Below are positions 1 to 5,745 of a stretch of DNA of 5,745 bases, one piece after another. The stretch lies in assembly GCA_024636105.1 (NCBI GenBank), contig JAGXHO010000127.1, forward strand, positions 1-5,745, read 5' to 3'. A program made the translations under genes and the position numbers. A model generated the notes under the pieces. It was not told the DNA's origin, did not search any database, and saw nothing but the letters and a program-made list of their open reading frames with translations. How positions within the stretch are numbered: position 1 is the first letter of the stretch; each line of letters begins with the position of its first letter. The stretch comes from Trueperaceae bacterium. GTDB taxonomy: Bacteria > Deinococcota > Deinococci > Deinococcales > Trueperaceae.

Positions 1-454
1 GGCGCGCGCCGCTGGCGACGACGACGGTGGCGGCGGTCAGGGTGCGCTCGGCGCCGTCCGCGGCCGCCACCGCGATCCGGTCGGCCGCGAGCAGCCGCGC
101 GCGGCCGCGGACGAGCGTCAGGTTCGCCTCGGAGGCGACCTCGGCGTCCTCGCGCGCGCGGAGCGCGTCGCGCTTGGCCCGCACGTGGGCGAGGACGTCG
201 GCCGTGGCGGCGGCCCATCCGGGGTCGCCGGACCGCACGCCGCGGGCCGCCAGCGCTCGCGCGGCCTGGAGCAGGGTCTTGGACGGGACGCAGCCGACGT
301 TCGTGCAGTCGCCCCCCACGGGTCCCGACTCGACCAGCGCGACCGCCTTGCCCAGCCGCGCTAACCCGTAGGCGACCGTGAGCCCGCCGGAGCCGGCGCC
401 GATCACGATGGCGTCGAAGCGCTCGGCCGGGGGGGCCGCATCGGGCAGGGTCAT
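1..454 (-). CDS. FAD-dependent pyridine nucleotide-disulfide oxidoreductase (mercuric reductase/dihydrolipoamide dehydrogenase type), N-terminal part
   Basis: The frame is open from an ATG at 454-452 to the left edge and gives 151 N-terminal residues of a class I flavoprotein disulfide reductase, a family usually about 450-480 residues long. Residues 14-25 form the Rossmann strand and dinucleotide loop that bind FAD (AIVIGAGSGG). Residues 48-59 carry the redox-active disulfide motif GGDCTNVGCVPSK, with Cys50 and Cys55 as the pair. Residues 145-150 (VVASGA) match the usual second FAD contact. The GGDC version of the motif is typical of MerA-like proteins that travel with TVP38/TMEM64 proteins, so lipoamide dehydrogenase is less likely. 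The C-terminal NAD(P)H and dimerisation domains lie outside the window, so the substrate cannot be read. The ATG overlaps the upstream TGA by 4 bp (ATGA), and a GGGAAG-type ribosome site lies at 468-463. Leu31 is a TTA codon, which is rare in DNA this rich in GC. The family is certain; the exact reaction is not. Confidence 0.88.
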   Translation of the reverse strand, partial: MTLPDAAPPAERFDAIVIGAGSGGLTVAYGLARLGKAVALVESGPVGGDCTNVGCVPSKTLLQAARALAARGVRSGDPGWAAATADVLAHVRAKRDALRAREDAEVASEANLTLVRGRARLLAADRIAVAAADGAERTLTAATVVVASGAR

Positions 455-1194
455 GGTGCCGGCTTCCCGGCCGTTGCCGGAGCGGCCTCGCGGCGGGCGA
501 CCCGTTGGCGCAGCGCGCGCGAGGCGAGCAGCGAGGCGACGAAGAGCGCCGCCGACCCGGCCAGCGCGCGGCCGTCGAGCGACGGCAGGCGTCCGTCGGC
601 GAGCACCGAGAGGTCGCCGATCGAGGCGCCGAAGAGCAGGAAGGTGAAGGACCCCGGCACCGAGCCGAGCGCGGTGGCGAGGACGAACGACCCCGGCCGC
701 AGCCGCAGCGCGCCGGCAAGGTAGTTGACCGCGTCGTACGGGGCGAACAGGAAGCGCAGCGTCAGCACCGTCTCGAACGTGCGCTCGCGCAGGCGCGCGG
801 CCAGGGGACCCCAGCGCCCGCCGGCGAGCGCACGGGTGGCCCAGGCGCCGCCCAACCAGCGCGCCAGCCCATAGGCGAGGAGCGCCCCGCCGTTCGCGCC
901 GACCACCACGACCAGGAAGCCGAGCCAAGGTCCGTAGAGGTGGCCGGCGCCGACCGTCAGGACCGTCGCGGAGAAGAGGAGCAGTGGCCGCAGCACGTAC
1001 GCGAGCACGAAGACGAGCGGTCCTGCGGGGTGGTCGACGACGACGCCCACGAGCGCCTGGAGCACGCCCACCGGACCGAGCCCGGTGGTCGCGACCGCGA
1101 CGCCGTACGCGATCAGCAGCGCCCCCCAAGCGAGCGCGACCGGCCATCGCGGGGGTCCGGAGCGGGTGGCGGGCTCGATCGGCGCCGGCTTCAC
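451..1194 (-). CDS. TVP38/TMEM64 (VTT/DedA-superfamily) integral membrane protein
   Basis: This 247-residue protein starts at GTG 1194-1192 and ends at TGA 453-451. It is very hydrophobic, with membrane segments near residues 18-38, 57-80, 88-112, 165-192 and 208-226. Two VTT-domain signatures are visible. The first is LLLFSATVLTVGAGHLYGPW at 71-90, followed by a glycine-rich hydrophobic stretch ending GLARWLGG. The second is RFLFAPYDAVNYLAGALRL at 147-165, followed by LGSVPGSFTFLLFGASIG at 176-193. These match the conserved R..P.D.VNY.AG and G..PG.F...G patterns of the TVP38/TMEM64 family. Relatives (DedA, TMEM41B, VMP1) are linked to lipid scrambling or membrane homeostasis; the bacterial TVP38 role is not settled. 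The GTG was chosen because it overlaps the upstream stop by 4 bp (GTGA) and sits just before the hydrophobic region. The open frame runs further upstream, but there it is arginine-rich shadow. NCBI annotates fused TVP38/TMEM64-FAD oxidoreductase proteins, and here the two halves are adjacent separate genes. Confidence 0.9.
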   Translation of the reverse strand: MKPAPIEPATRSGPPRWPVALAWGALLIAYGVAVATTGLGPVGVLQALVGVVVDHPAGPLVFVLAYVLRPLLLFSATVLTVGAGHLYGPWLGFLVVVVGANGGALLAYGLARWLGGAWATRALAGGRWGPLAARLRERTFETVLTLRFLFAPYDAVNYLAGALRLRPGSFVLATALGSVPGSFTFLLFGASIGDLSVLADGRLPSLDGRALAGSAALFVASLLASRALRQRVARREAAPATAGKPAP

Positions 1195-1835
1195 GGGCCG
1201 CCACGCGCGAGCCGCCGGGAGCCCCAGATCACGCGCTGGCCGGCCGTCGCCAGCACCAGCACCGCGATCGCGCCCAACGTCCACGGGGCGAGGGCGGGCA
1301 GCGCCAAGGCGACCGCGAACAGCACCACCGTCTCGGCCCCCTCGATCAGGCCGGCAGGCAGGTGGATGGTCGGTGCCGATCCGTCGGAGCGCGCGCGCTC
1401 CGTTTCGGGCGCGTTCGCGAGCGCCGACGACAGGAAGGCGAGCGAGCCGAGGTTGACGTAGAAGGCAGCGGCCGCGAGCGCGGCGGCGCTCCATGCGGCG
1501 GCGGGGTCGGCGATGCCGGCGCCCACGGCGCCGGCCGCGAGCCCGAGTGGCACGGCGGCGTACACGAGCAGGTCGCCCATCAGGTCGAGGTAGGCGCCGC
1601 GCGCGCCGGCGCGGCCGGCGAGGCGCGCGACGTCGCCGTCGAGACCGTCGAGCACGCGGTTGACGAGCCATGCCACCAGCGCCACGGCGAACCATCCTGC
1701 CGCGGCCGCAGCGGCGGCCGCGAGCCCGACGACCAGGCCGGTCGCCGTGATCGCGGACGGCGGAGTCCGCCGCAGCGGCCGCGCCAGCGGCGCGAGCAAG
1801 CGGGTCTTGAAGGGGCGCAGAGCACGGTCGACCAC
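1191..1835 (-). CDS. CDP-alcohol phosphatidyltransferase family membrane enzyme
   Basis: This family transfers a phosphatidyl group from a CDP-lipid to an alcohol acceptor in the membrane, making phospholipid head groups. The full catalytic signature D-x2-DG-x2-AR-x8-G-x3-D-x3-D is present with exact spacing: Asp63, Asp66-Gly67, Ala70-Arg71, Gly80, Asp84 and Asp88. These aspartates hold the divalent metals and the CDP moiety. The protein is 214 residues from GTG 1835-1833, within the usual 180-240 range. Hydrophobic segments lie near 29-60, 88-107, 114-140, 165-182 and 186-203. The acceptor alcohol (inositol phosphate, glycerol phosphate or other) cannot be told from the motif. The start is uncertain: an in-frame ATG at 1886-1884 would add 17 residues of glycine/arginine-rich sequence with no clear family match. 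The GTG directly precedes VDRALRPFK, a normal family start. The stop overlaps the next gene's GTG by 4 bp. It is the first gene of the minus-strand operon, divergent from sdhC. Confidence 0.88.
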   Translation of the reverse strand: MVDRALRPFKTRLLAPLARPLRRTPPSAITATGLVVGLAAAAAAAAGWFAVALVAWLVNRVLDGLDGDVARLAGRAGARGAYLDLMGDLLVYAAVPLGLAAGAVGAGIADPAAAWSAAALAAAAFYVNLGSLAFLSSALANAPETERARSDGSAPTIHLPAGLIEGAETVVLFAVALALPALAPWTLGAIAVLVLATAGQRVIWGSRRLARGGP

Positions 1836-1841
1836 GCATCG

Positions 1842-1847
1842 ACGGTA
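1842..1847 (-). promoter_or_regulatory. candidate -10 box for the minus-strand operon (leaderless geometry)
   Basis: Read on the minus strand, TACCGT (1847 to 1842) fits the TANNNT -10 pattern and is followed by six bases before the GTG at 1835. That is the geometry expected if transcription begins at the first base of the start codon, a leaderless arrangement common in actinobacteria. It would also explain why no good ribosome site sits near this GTG. A TTGGAC sequence lies at 1876-1871, but its 23-base spacing is too long for a standard -35. The call is speculative. Confidence 0.25.
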
Positions 1848-1924
1848 CGCCGGTCCGCCCCCCGGCTTTCGTCCAACGGCGTACATTCCGCGGCCCGGCA
1901 CACGGAATCGCGTCCGGGCCCTGG

Positions 1925-1933
1925 TGGTACACT
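1925..1933 (+). promoter_or_regulatory. candidate extended -10 promoter for sdhCDAB
   Basis: TGGTACACT contains the TGn extension followed by TACACT, which fits TANNNT. It is the best promoter-like element between the divergent genes. No convincing -35 hexamer is found 16-19 bases upstream, but extended -10 promoters often lack one. Transcription would start near 1940 and leave an untranslated leader of about 100 bases before sdhC, containing the palindrome at 1976-1999. Immediately upstream are a GGCCCGG/CCGGGCC inverted repeat (1892-1898 with 1914-1920) and an ATTCCG/CGGAAT pair (1885-1890 with 1903-1908). Either could be a regulator site; neither is assigned. Confidence 0.35.
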
Positions 1934-1975
1934 CACCGCGCTGAGCCACCCGCGTCGCGTTCGTAGTCCATGCGT

Positions 1976-1999
1976 CCCCGACAGGGTCGGGGCCCCGAC
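1976..1999 (+). repeat. triple inverted element CCCCGAC / GTCGGGG / CCCCGAC in the sdhC leader
   Basis: A 7-base unit occurs three times in alternating orientation: CCCCGAC at 1976-1982, GTCGGGG at 1986-1992 and CCCCGAC at 1993-1999. The first two can fold into a perfect 7-bp hairpin with a 3-base loop (AGG). The second and third make a perfect 14-bp palindrome, GTCGGGGCCCCGAC, that suits binding by a dimeric regulator. It lies 43-67 bases before the sdhC start. Chance palindromes are more common in GC-rich DNA, so function is inferred only. Confidence 0.5.
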
Positions 2000-2026
2000 G
2001 GGGCCGGGTTCGTCGCACGGGGGCAC

Positions 2027-2033
2027 GAGGAGG
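2027..2033 (+). promoter_or_regulatory. strong ribosome binding site of sdhC
   Basis: GAGGAGG is closely complementary to the 3' end of 16S rRNA and ends nine bases before the ATG at 2043. It is the best ribosome site in the window. It fixes the sdhC start and rules out the earlier out-of-frame ATG at 1970. Confidence 0.8.
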
Positions 2034-2042
2034 TCGAACCGC

Positions 2043-2402
2043 ATGTACCGAGGTCGAGAGGGCCAATGGGCGTTCGTGTTCCACAGGATGTCGGGCGTGG
2101 CGCTGGCGCTCTACCTGCTCCTGCACGTCATCGACATCAGCCTGGTGATGTGGGGACCGGACGGCCCCTTCAACGCCTTCTTGGCCTTCTACCACCAGTG
2201 GCCGTTCCGCATCGGCCTGATCCTGATCATCGCGGGCGTCGTCTACCACGCGCTCAACGGCTTGCGCATCATCCTCATGGACTTCACCACGTGGGGCGTG
2301 CGGTACCAGGGCCCGCTCTGGTACGGCGTGCTCGGCCTCACCGCGCTCATCGGCATCCCGGTGCTCTGGAAGATCGTGCCCGAGATCCTGGGGATCGCCT
2401 GA
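2043..2402 (+). CDS. sdhC: succinate dehydrogenase cytochrome b556 subunit (membrane anchor SdhC)
   Basis: SdhC is one of the two membrane anchors of complex II; it binds heme b and helps form the quinone site. The protein is 119 residues with three membrane segments near 16-36, 55-73 and 92-112. The N-terminal motif FHRMSG (residues 13-18) corresponds to the HRxSG motif of the family, whose arginine (here Arg15) helps bind quinone. The second-helix motif YHALNGLRIILMD (68-80) supplies the conserved axial heme ligand His69, plus Asn72, Gly73, Arg75 and Asp80. A further histidine in helix 1 (His28, LLLHVID) is well placed for a second heme. The start is set by GAGGAGG at 2027-2033. The stop shares its last base with the sdhD start (TGATG), so the two anchors are translationally coupled. 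The gene heads an operon that runs to sdhB. Confidence 0.95.
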   Translation: MYRGREGQWAFVFHRMSGVALALYLLLHVIDISLVMWGPDGPFNAFLAFYHQWPFRIGLILIIAGVVYHALNGLRIILMDFTTWGVRYQGPLWYGVLGLTALIGIPVLWKIVPEILGIA

Positions 2403-2857
2403 TGGCGCGCGCCGTAGCCACCGCGGGCGGCGCGCGCGCCGCCAAGCCCCGCACCTTCAGCGACGCCCGCGCGACGTACACGACGTCGCCCGAGCTCGCC
2501 TGGTGGGTGTTCATGCGCATCTCGGGCTTCCTGCTCGTGTTCCTCACGTTCGGGCACCTGTGGGCCAACAACATGGCGTTCAACGCCGGCGAGATCGACT
2601 TCGCCTACGTCGCCGGGCGGCTCGCGCAGCCGGGCGTCAAGGTCTACGACTCGTTCCTGTTGCTCTTCGCGATGCTCCACGGCACGAACGGACTGCGGTA
2701 CTCGATCGAGGACTACGTGCAGCGCCCCGGGGCGCGGTTCTGGTGGAAGGCCGGGCTGTTCACGGCCGCGGCCGCGATCTTCATCCTGGGCGTGATGGCG
2801 CTGTGGACCTTCAGCTTCGACGAGATGGGCGACGCCGTGCGCGCGCTCACCGAATGA
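2402..2857 (+). CDS. sdhD: succinate dehydrogenase hydrophobic membrane anchor subunit (SdhD)
   Basis: This is the second membrane anchor, pairing with SdhC around heme and quinone. The protein is 151 residues. About 30 polar, alanine/arginine-rich N-terminal residues precede three membrane segments near 38-57, 83-98 and 116-137. Helix 1 carries MRISG (38-42), echoing the HRxSG quinone motif, then GHLW with His52. Helix 2 carries [15 protein letters not shown] (91-105), in which His93 matches the SdhD heme ligand, followed by Asn96, Gly97, Arg99 and Asp104. The long N-terminal tail and these motifs resemble actinobacterial-type SdhD more than the short E. coli protein. The ATG overlaps the sdhC stop by one base, and GGGGA at 2390-2394 is a fair ribosome site. 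Its own TGA lies inside the first copy of a 12-bp tandem repeat and overlaps the start of a mini-ORF leading to sdhA. Confidence 0.93.
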   Translation: MARAVATAGGARAAKPRTFSDARATYTTSPELAWWVFMRISGFLLVFLTFGHLWANNMAFNAGEIDFAYVAGRLAQPGVKVYDSFLLLFAMLHGTNGLRYSIEDYVQRPGARFWWKAGLFTAAAAIFILGVMALWTFSFDEMGDAVRALTE

Positions 2858-2871
2858 TGCACCGAATGATG
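2848..2871 (+). repeat. perfect 12-bp tandem duplication across the sdhD stop
   Basis: CACCGAATGATG occurs at 2848-2859 and again, directly abutting, at 2860-2871. The sdhD stop (TGA 2855-2857) is in the first copy. Because the unit is 12 bp and each copy contains the same in-phase TGA and ATG triplets, loss of one copy would leave the SdhD sequence unchanged and would only shorten the gap to sdhA from 25 to 13 bases. It looks like a recent replication-slippage duplication. Confidence 0.9.
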
Positions 2872-2882
2872 GAAGGCCAACG

Positions 2883-2886
<4 letters not shown>
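2854..2886 (+). CDS. possible 10-codon mini-ORF bridging sdhD and sdhA
   Basis: An ATG at 2854-2856 opens a 10-residue frame, [10 protein letters not shown], ending at TGA 2884-2886. Its start overlaps the sdhD stop as ATGA (2854-2857), and its stop overlaps the sdhA start as ATGA (2883-2886). A ribosome ending sdhD could therefore re-initiate here and finish exactly on the sdhA start codon. The 12-bp tandem duplication adds four codons to it. SdhA also has its own ribosome site (GGAAGG, 2871-2876), so the mini-ORF may be a coupling device, or chance, and need not make a functional peptide. Confidence 0.3.
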
Positions 2887-4622
<1,736 letters not shown>

Positions 4623-4633
4623 AGCGGGGGCCC

Positions 4634-5332
4634 ATGCAGATCAACGTCAAGATCAAGCGCTACGACCCAGAGGCGGACGCCCGCCCCTACTGGTCGGACT
4701 ACACCTTCGAGGCGCGCGGCACCGACCGCATCCTCGACGTCATGAACCACATCAAGTGGGAGGTCGACGGCAGCCTCGCCTTCCGCCGCTCGTGCGCGCA
4801 CGGCATCTGCGGATCCGACGCGATGCTCATCAACGGCGTCAACCGCCTCGCCTGCAAGGTGCTGGTCAAAGACCTGGGCGCCAAGATCACGATCGAGCCC
4901 ATCCGCGGGCTGGCGGTCCTCAAGGACCTGATCGTCGACATGGAGCCGTTCTTCGACAGCTACAAGGCGGTGTTGCCGTTCTTCATCAACGAGGACCCGG
5001 CGCCGCCTGGCGAGCGGTTGCAGAGCGTCGAGGATCGCGCGGTGTTCGACGAGACCACCAAGTGCATCCTCTGCGCCGCGTGCACCACCAGCTGCCCGGT
5101 CTTCTGGACCAACGGTCGCTACCTGGGGCCCGCCGCGATCGTGAACGCGCACCGCTTCATCTTCGATTCGCGCGACCAGGGCGCCGCGCAGCGGCTGCAG
5201 GTGATGAACCAGGCGAACGGCCTGTGGCGCTGCCGCACCGCCTACAACTGCACCGAGGCGTGCCCGCGCGACATCCCCATCACCCGGGCGATCCAAGAGG
5301 TCAAGCGCGAACTGCTCTGGCGCAACGCCTGA
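4634..5332 (+). CDS. sdhB: succinate dehydrogenase iron-sulfur subunit (SdhB)
   Basis: SdhB carries electrons from FAD in SdhA to quinone in the membrane through three Fe-S clusters. The protein is 232 residues, close to the usual length. The plant-type ferredoxin domain binds [2Fe-2S] through Cys54, Cys59 and Cys74. Asp62 stands where many homologues have a fourth cysteine, as in E. coli SdhB, where that Asp is a ligand. The C-terminal domain has CILCAACTTSCPVFW (144-158). By alignment with E. coli, [4Fe-4S] uses Cys144, Cys147, Cys150 and Cys210, and [3Fe-4S] uses Cys154, Cys200 and Cys206. Trp158 after the CPVF motif corresponds to the tryptophan at the quinone site. The start is the ATG at 4634, 11 bases after sdhA; its ribosome site is only a G-run (4626-4630) three bases upstream, so translation may depend on ribosomes leaving sdhA. 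A hairpin terminator follows 33 bases after the stop. Confidence 0.97.
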   Translation: MQINVKIKRYDPEADARPYWSDYTFEARGTDRILDVMNHIKWEVDGSLAFRRSCAHGICGSDAMLINGVNRLACKVLVKDLGAKITIEPIRGLAVLKDLIVDMEPFFDSYKAVLPFFINEDPAPPGERLQSVEDRAVFDETTKCILCAACTTSCPVFWTNGRYLGPAAIVNAHRFIFDSRDQGAAQRLQVMNQANGLWRCRTAYNCTEACPRDIPITRAIQEVKRELLWRNA

Positions 5333-5365
5333 GCGCGCGCCCTCCGGGGCGCGACCGACGCGAGC

Positions 5366-5403
5366 GCGGGGCGGCACCGATGGTGCCGCCCCGCTTCCTT
5401 CTT
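5366..5403 (+). terminator. hairpin terminator of the sdhCDAB operon
   Basis: GCGGGGCGGCACC (5366-5378) pairs perfectly over 13 bp with GGTGCCGCCCCGC (5382-5394) around a three-base GAT loop. A T-rich but interrupted tail, TTCCTTCTT, follows at 5395-5403. The stem is very stable and sits 33 bases after the sdhB stop, as expected for an intrinsic terminator. The weak T-tract is common in GC-rich genomes. The gene on the right is convergent, so the hairpin may also stop transcripts from the other strand, although that side lacks a clear T-run. Confidence 0.85.
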
Positions 5404-5407
5404 GACT

Positions 5408-5493
5408 CCCGCTAACGAGGCGCGGTTGCGAAGCAACCGCAACCTCGTTGGCGGGGGTGCCTTCTACCCCCGCCAACGAGGCCCCCGCTAACG
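5408..5493. repeat. cluster of four CCCSCYAACG-type repeats forming competing hairpins
   Basis: Four related units lie between sdhB and the next gene. A is CCCGCTAACGAGG at 5408-5420. B, on the opposite strand, reads CCTCGTTGGCGGGGG at 5443-5457. C is CCCCCGCCAACGAGG at 5467-5481. D is CCCCCGCTAACG at 5482-5493. B and C form a perfect stem of 15 bp, or 16 with the flanking T5458-A5466 pair, around a 7-base loop. A and B can instead pair over 13 positions with one T-G wobble. Between A and B sits a nested perfect 8-bp hairpin, GCGGTTGC (5422-5429) with GCAACCGC (5433-5440) and a GAA loop. The layout resembles intergenic REP/BIME-type elements. It could also act as a bidirectional terminator for the convergent genes. 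The structure is certain; its class and function are not. Confidence 0.8.
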
Positions 5494-5745
5494 CTCCGTA
5501 AAAGTACCCGCCGTCAACCCGTACTCGAACGCCGGTTCGTCCTCGCCCACGTAGACGTTGACGGTGCGCGAGAAGGAGGGGTTCATGGTGTCGCCGATCA
5601 CGGCGAGCACCTCGGTGCGCCCGTCGACCGGGTCGTCGAGCGTGACGGTCACCTCGGCGCCGCAGCCGTAGGCATCGAGCAGGTCGCGGCTCACCGCGAC
5701 GTGGGTCCAGGCTTCGAGCACCACCCCGCACGCGCCGGGGCCGCC
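5488..5745 (-). CDS. C-terminal part of a possible double-psi beta-barrel (3D/RlpA-like) protein
   Basis: The frame is open from the right edge to a TAG at 5490-5488 and gives 85 C-terminal residues; the true start is outside the window. A GTG at 5724-5722 lies within the frame, but the readable sequence continues upstream of it (GGPGACGVV), so it is probably not the start. Visible features are GACG near the edge, then AVSRDLLDAYGCGAEVTVTL, then VIGDTMNPSFSRTVNVYVG, then a final FEYGL. The order of an AVS strand, a G-x-E-V-T-V strand and a GDT..N....VNVYV strand resembles 3D/RlpA-type double-psi beta-barrel domains, which are often found in secreted cell-wall proteins. Two cysteines (GACG and YGCG) could form a disulfide in an exported protein. 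Third-position GC is high throughout, but drops in the last seven codons, where the gene enters the repeat cluster. The domain call rests on pattern memory and is tentative; a coding region is well supported. Confidence 0.6.
   Translation of the reverse strand, partial: GGPGACGVVLEAWTHVAVSRDLLDAYGCGAEVTVTLDDPVDGRTEVLAVIGDTMNPSFSRTVNVYVGEDEPAFEYGLTAGTFTER

Noticed and set aside
505..1461. 318-codon plus-strand frame opposite the TVP38 and phosphatidyltransferase genes
   Set aside because: It is rich in R, E, G and Q with no hydrophobic or motif structure, and is antisense to two well-supported membrane proteins.
1885..1920. ATTCCG/CGGAAT and GGCCCGG/CCGGGCC inverted repeats as defined operators
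   Set aside because: Both are short arms that interleave in GC-rich DNA and match no regulator site I recognise, so they are only mentioned under the promoter entry.
984..2042. Possible long N-terminal extension of SdhC upstream of 2043
   Set aside because: The frame stays open, but the sequence is arginine-rich shadow of the minus-strand genes. A strong GAGGAGG site and the normal SdhC N-terminus fix the start at 2043.
1970..2042. Upstream ATG at 1970 as a leader peptide or alternative start
   Set aside because: It is out of frame with sdhC, has no ribosome site, and its frame runs on through sdhC as low-complexity sequence.
5408..5493. CRISPR array
   Set aside because: The repeated units are short, in mixed orientation, separated by 0, 9 or 22 bases and not by uniform spacers, and no cas gene is nearby.

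Overview
The window is strongly GC-rich bacterial DNA, with G or C at nearly every third codon position. It carries the centre of an aerobic respiratory locus. The base composition, the sdhC-sdhD-sdhA-sdhB order with two separate small membrane anchors, GTG starts and 1-4 bp gene overlaps fit a high-GC actinobacterial-type organism. That placement is an inference; there is no rRNA or other phylogenetic marker here.

Layout. Positions 1-1835 (minus strand) hold three genes read right to left: a CDP-alcohol phosphatidyltransferase, a TVP38/TMEM64 (VTT/DedA-superfamily) membrane protein, and the N-terminal 151 residues of a mercuric reductase/dihydrolipoamide dehydrogenase-type flavoprotein that runs off the left edge. 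Each junction is a 4-bp GTGA or ATGA overlap, so the three look translationally coupled. Positions 1836-2042 are a divergent regulatory region. It has a candidate extended -10 promoter for sdh, a palindromic element in the presumed sdh leader, and a strong ribosome binding site. Positions 2043-5332 (plus strand) hold a complete sdhCDAB operon for succinate dehydrogenase (complex II). Positions 5333-5487 hold a strong hairpin terminator and a cluster of inverted repeats able to form competing hairpins. From 5488 to the right edge is the C-terminal end of a convergent minus-strand gene, possibly a secreted double-psi beta-barrel (3D/RlpA-like) protein.

How the genes work together. SdhA (covalent FAD) oxidises succinate, SdhB passes electrons through three Fe-S clusters, and SdhC/SdhD anchor the enzyme and reduce quinone. 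The anchors carry enough histidines for two b hemes. The left-hand genes concern the membrane and redox chemistry: phospholipid head-group synthesis, a membrane protein of the VTT family and an FAD/disulfide oxidoreductase. Their joint role is not known.

No CRISPR array, tRNA, rRNA, transposase or defence system was seen. The most unusual points are a 10-codon mini-ORF that bridges sdhD and sdhA with an ATGA overlap at each end and contains a 12-bp tandem duplication, the repeat cluster after sdhB, and the tightly coupled lipid/VTT/flavoprotein operon.
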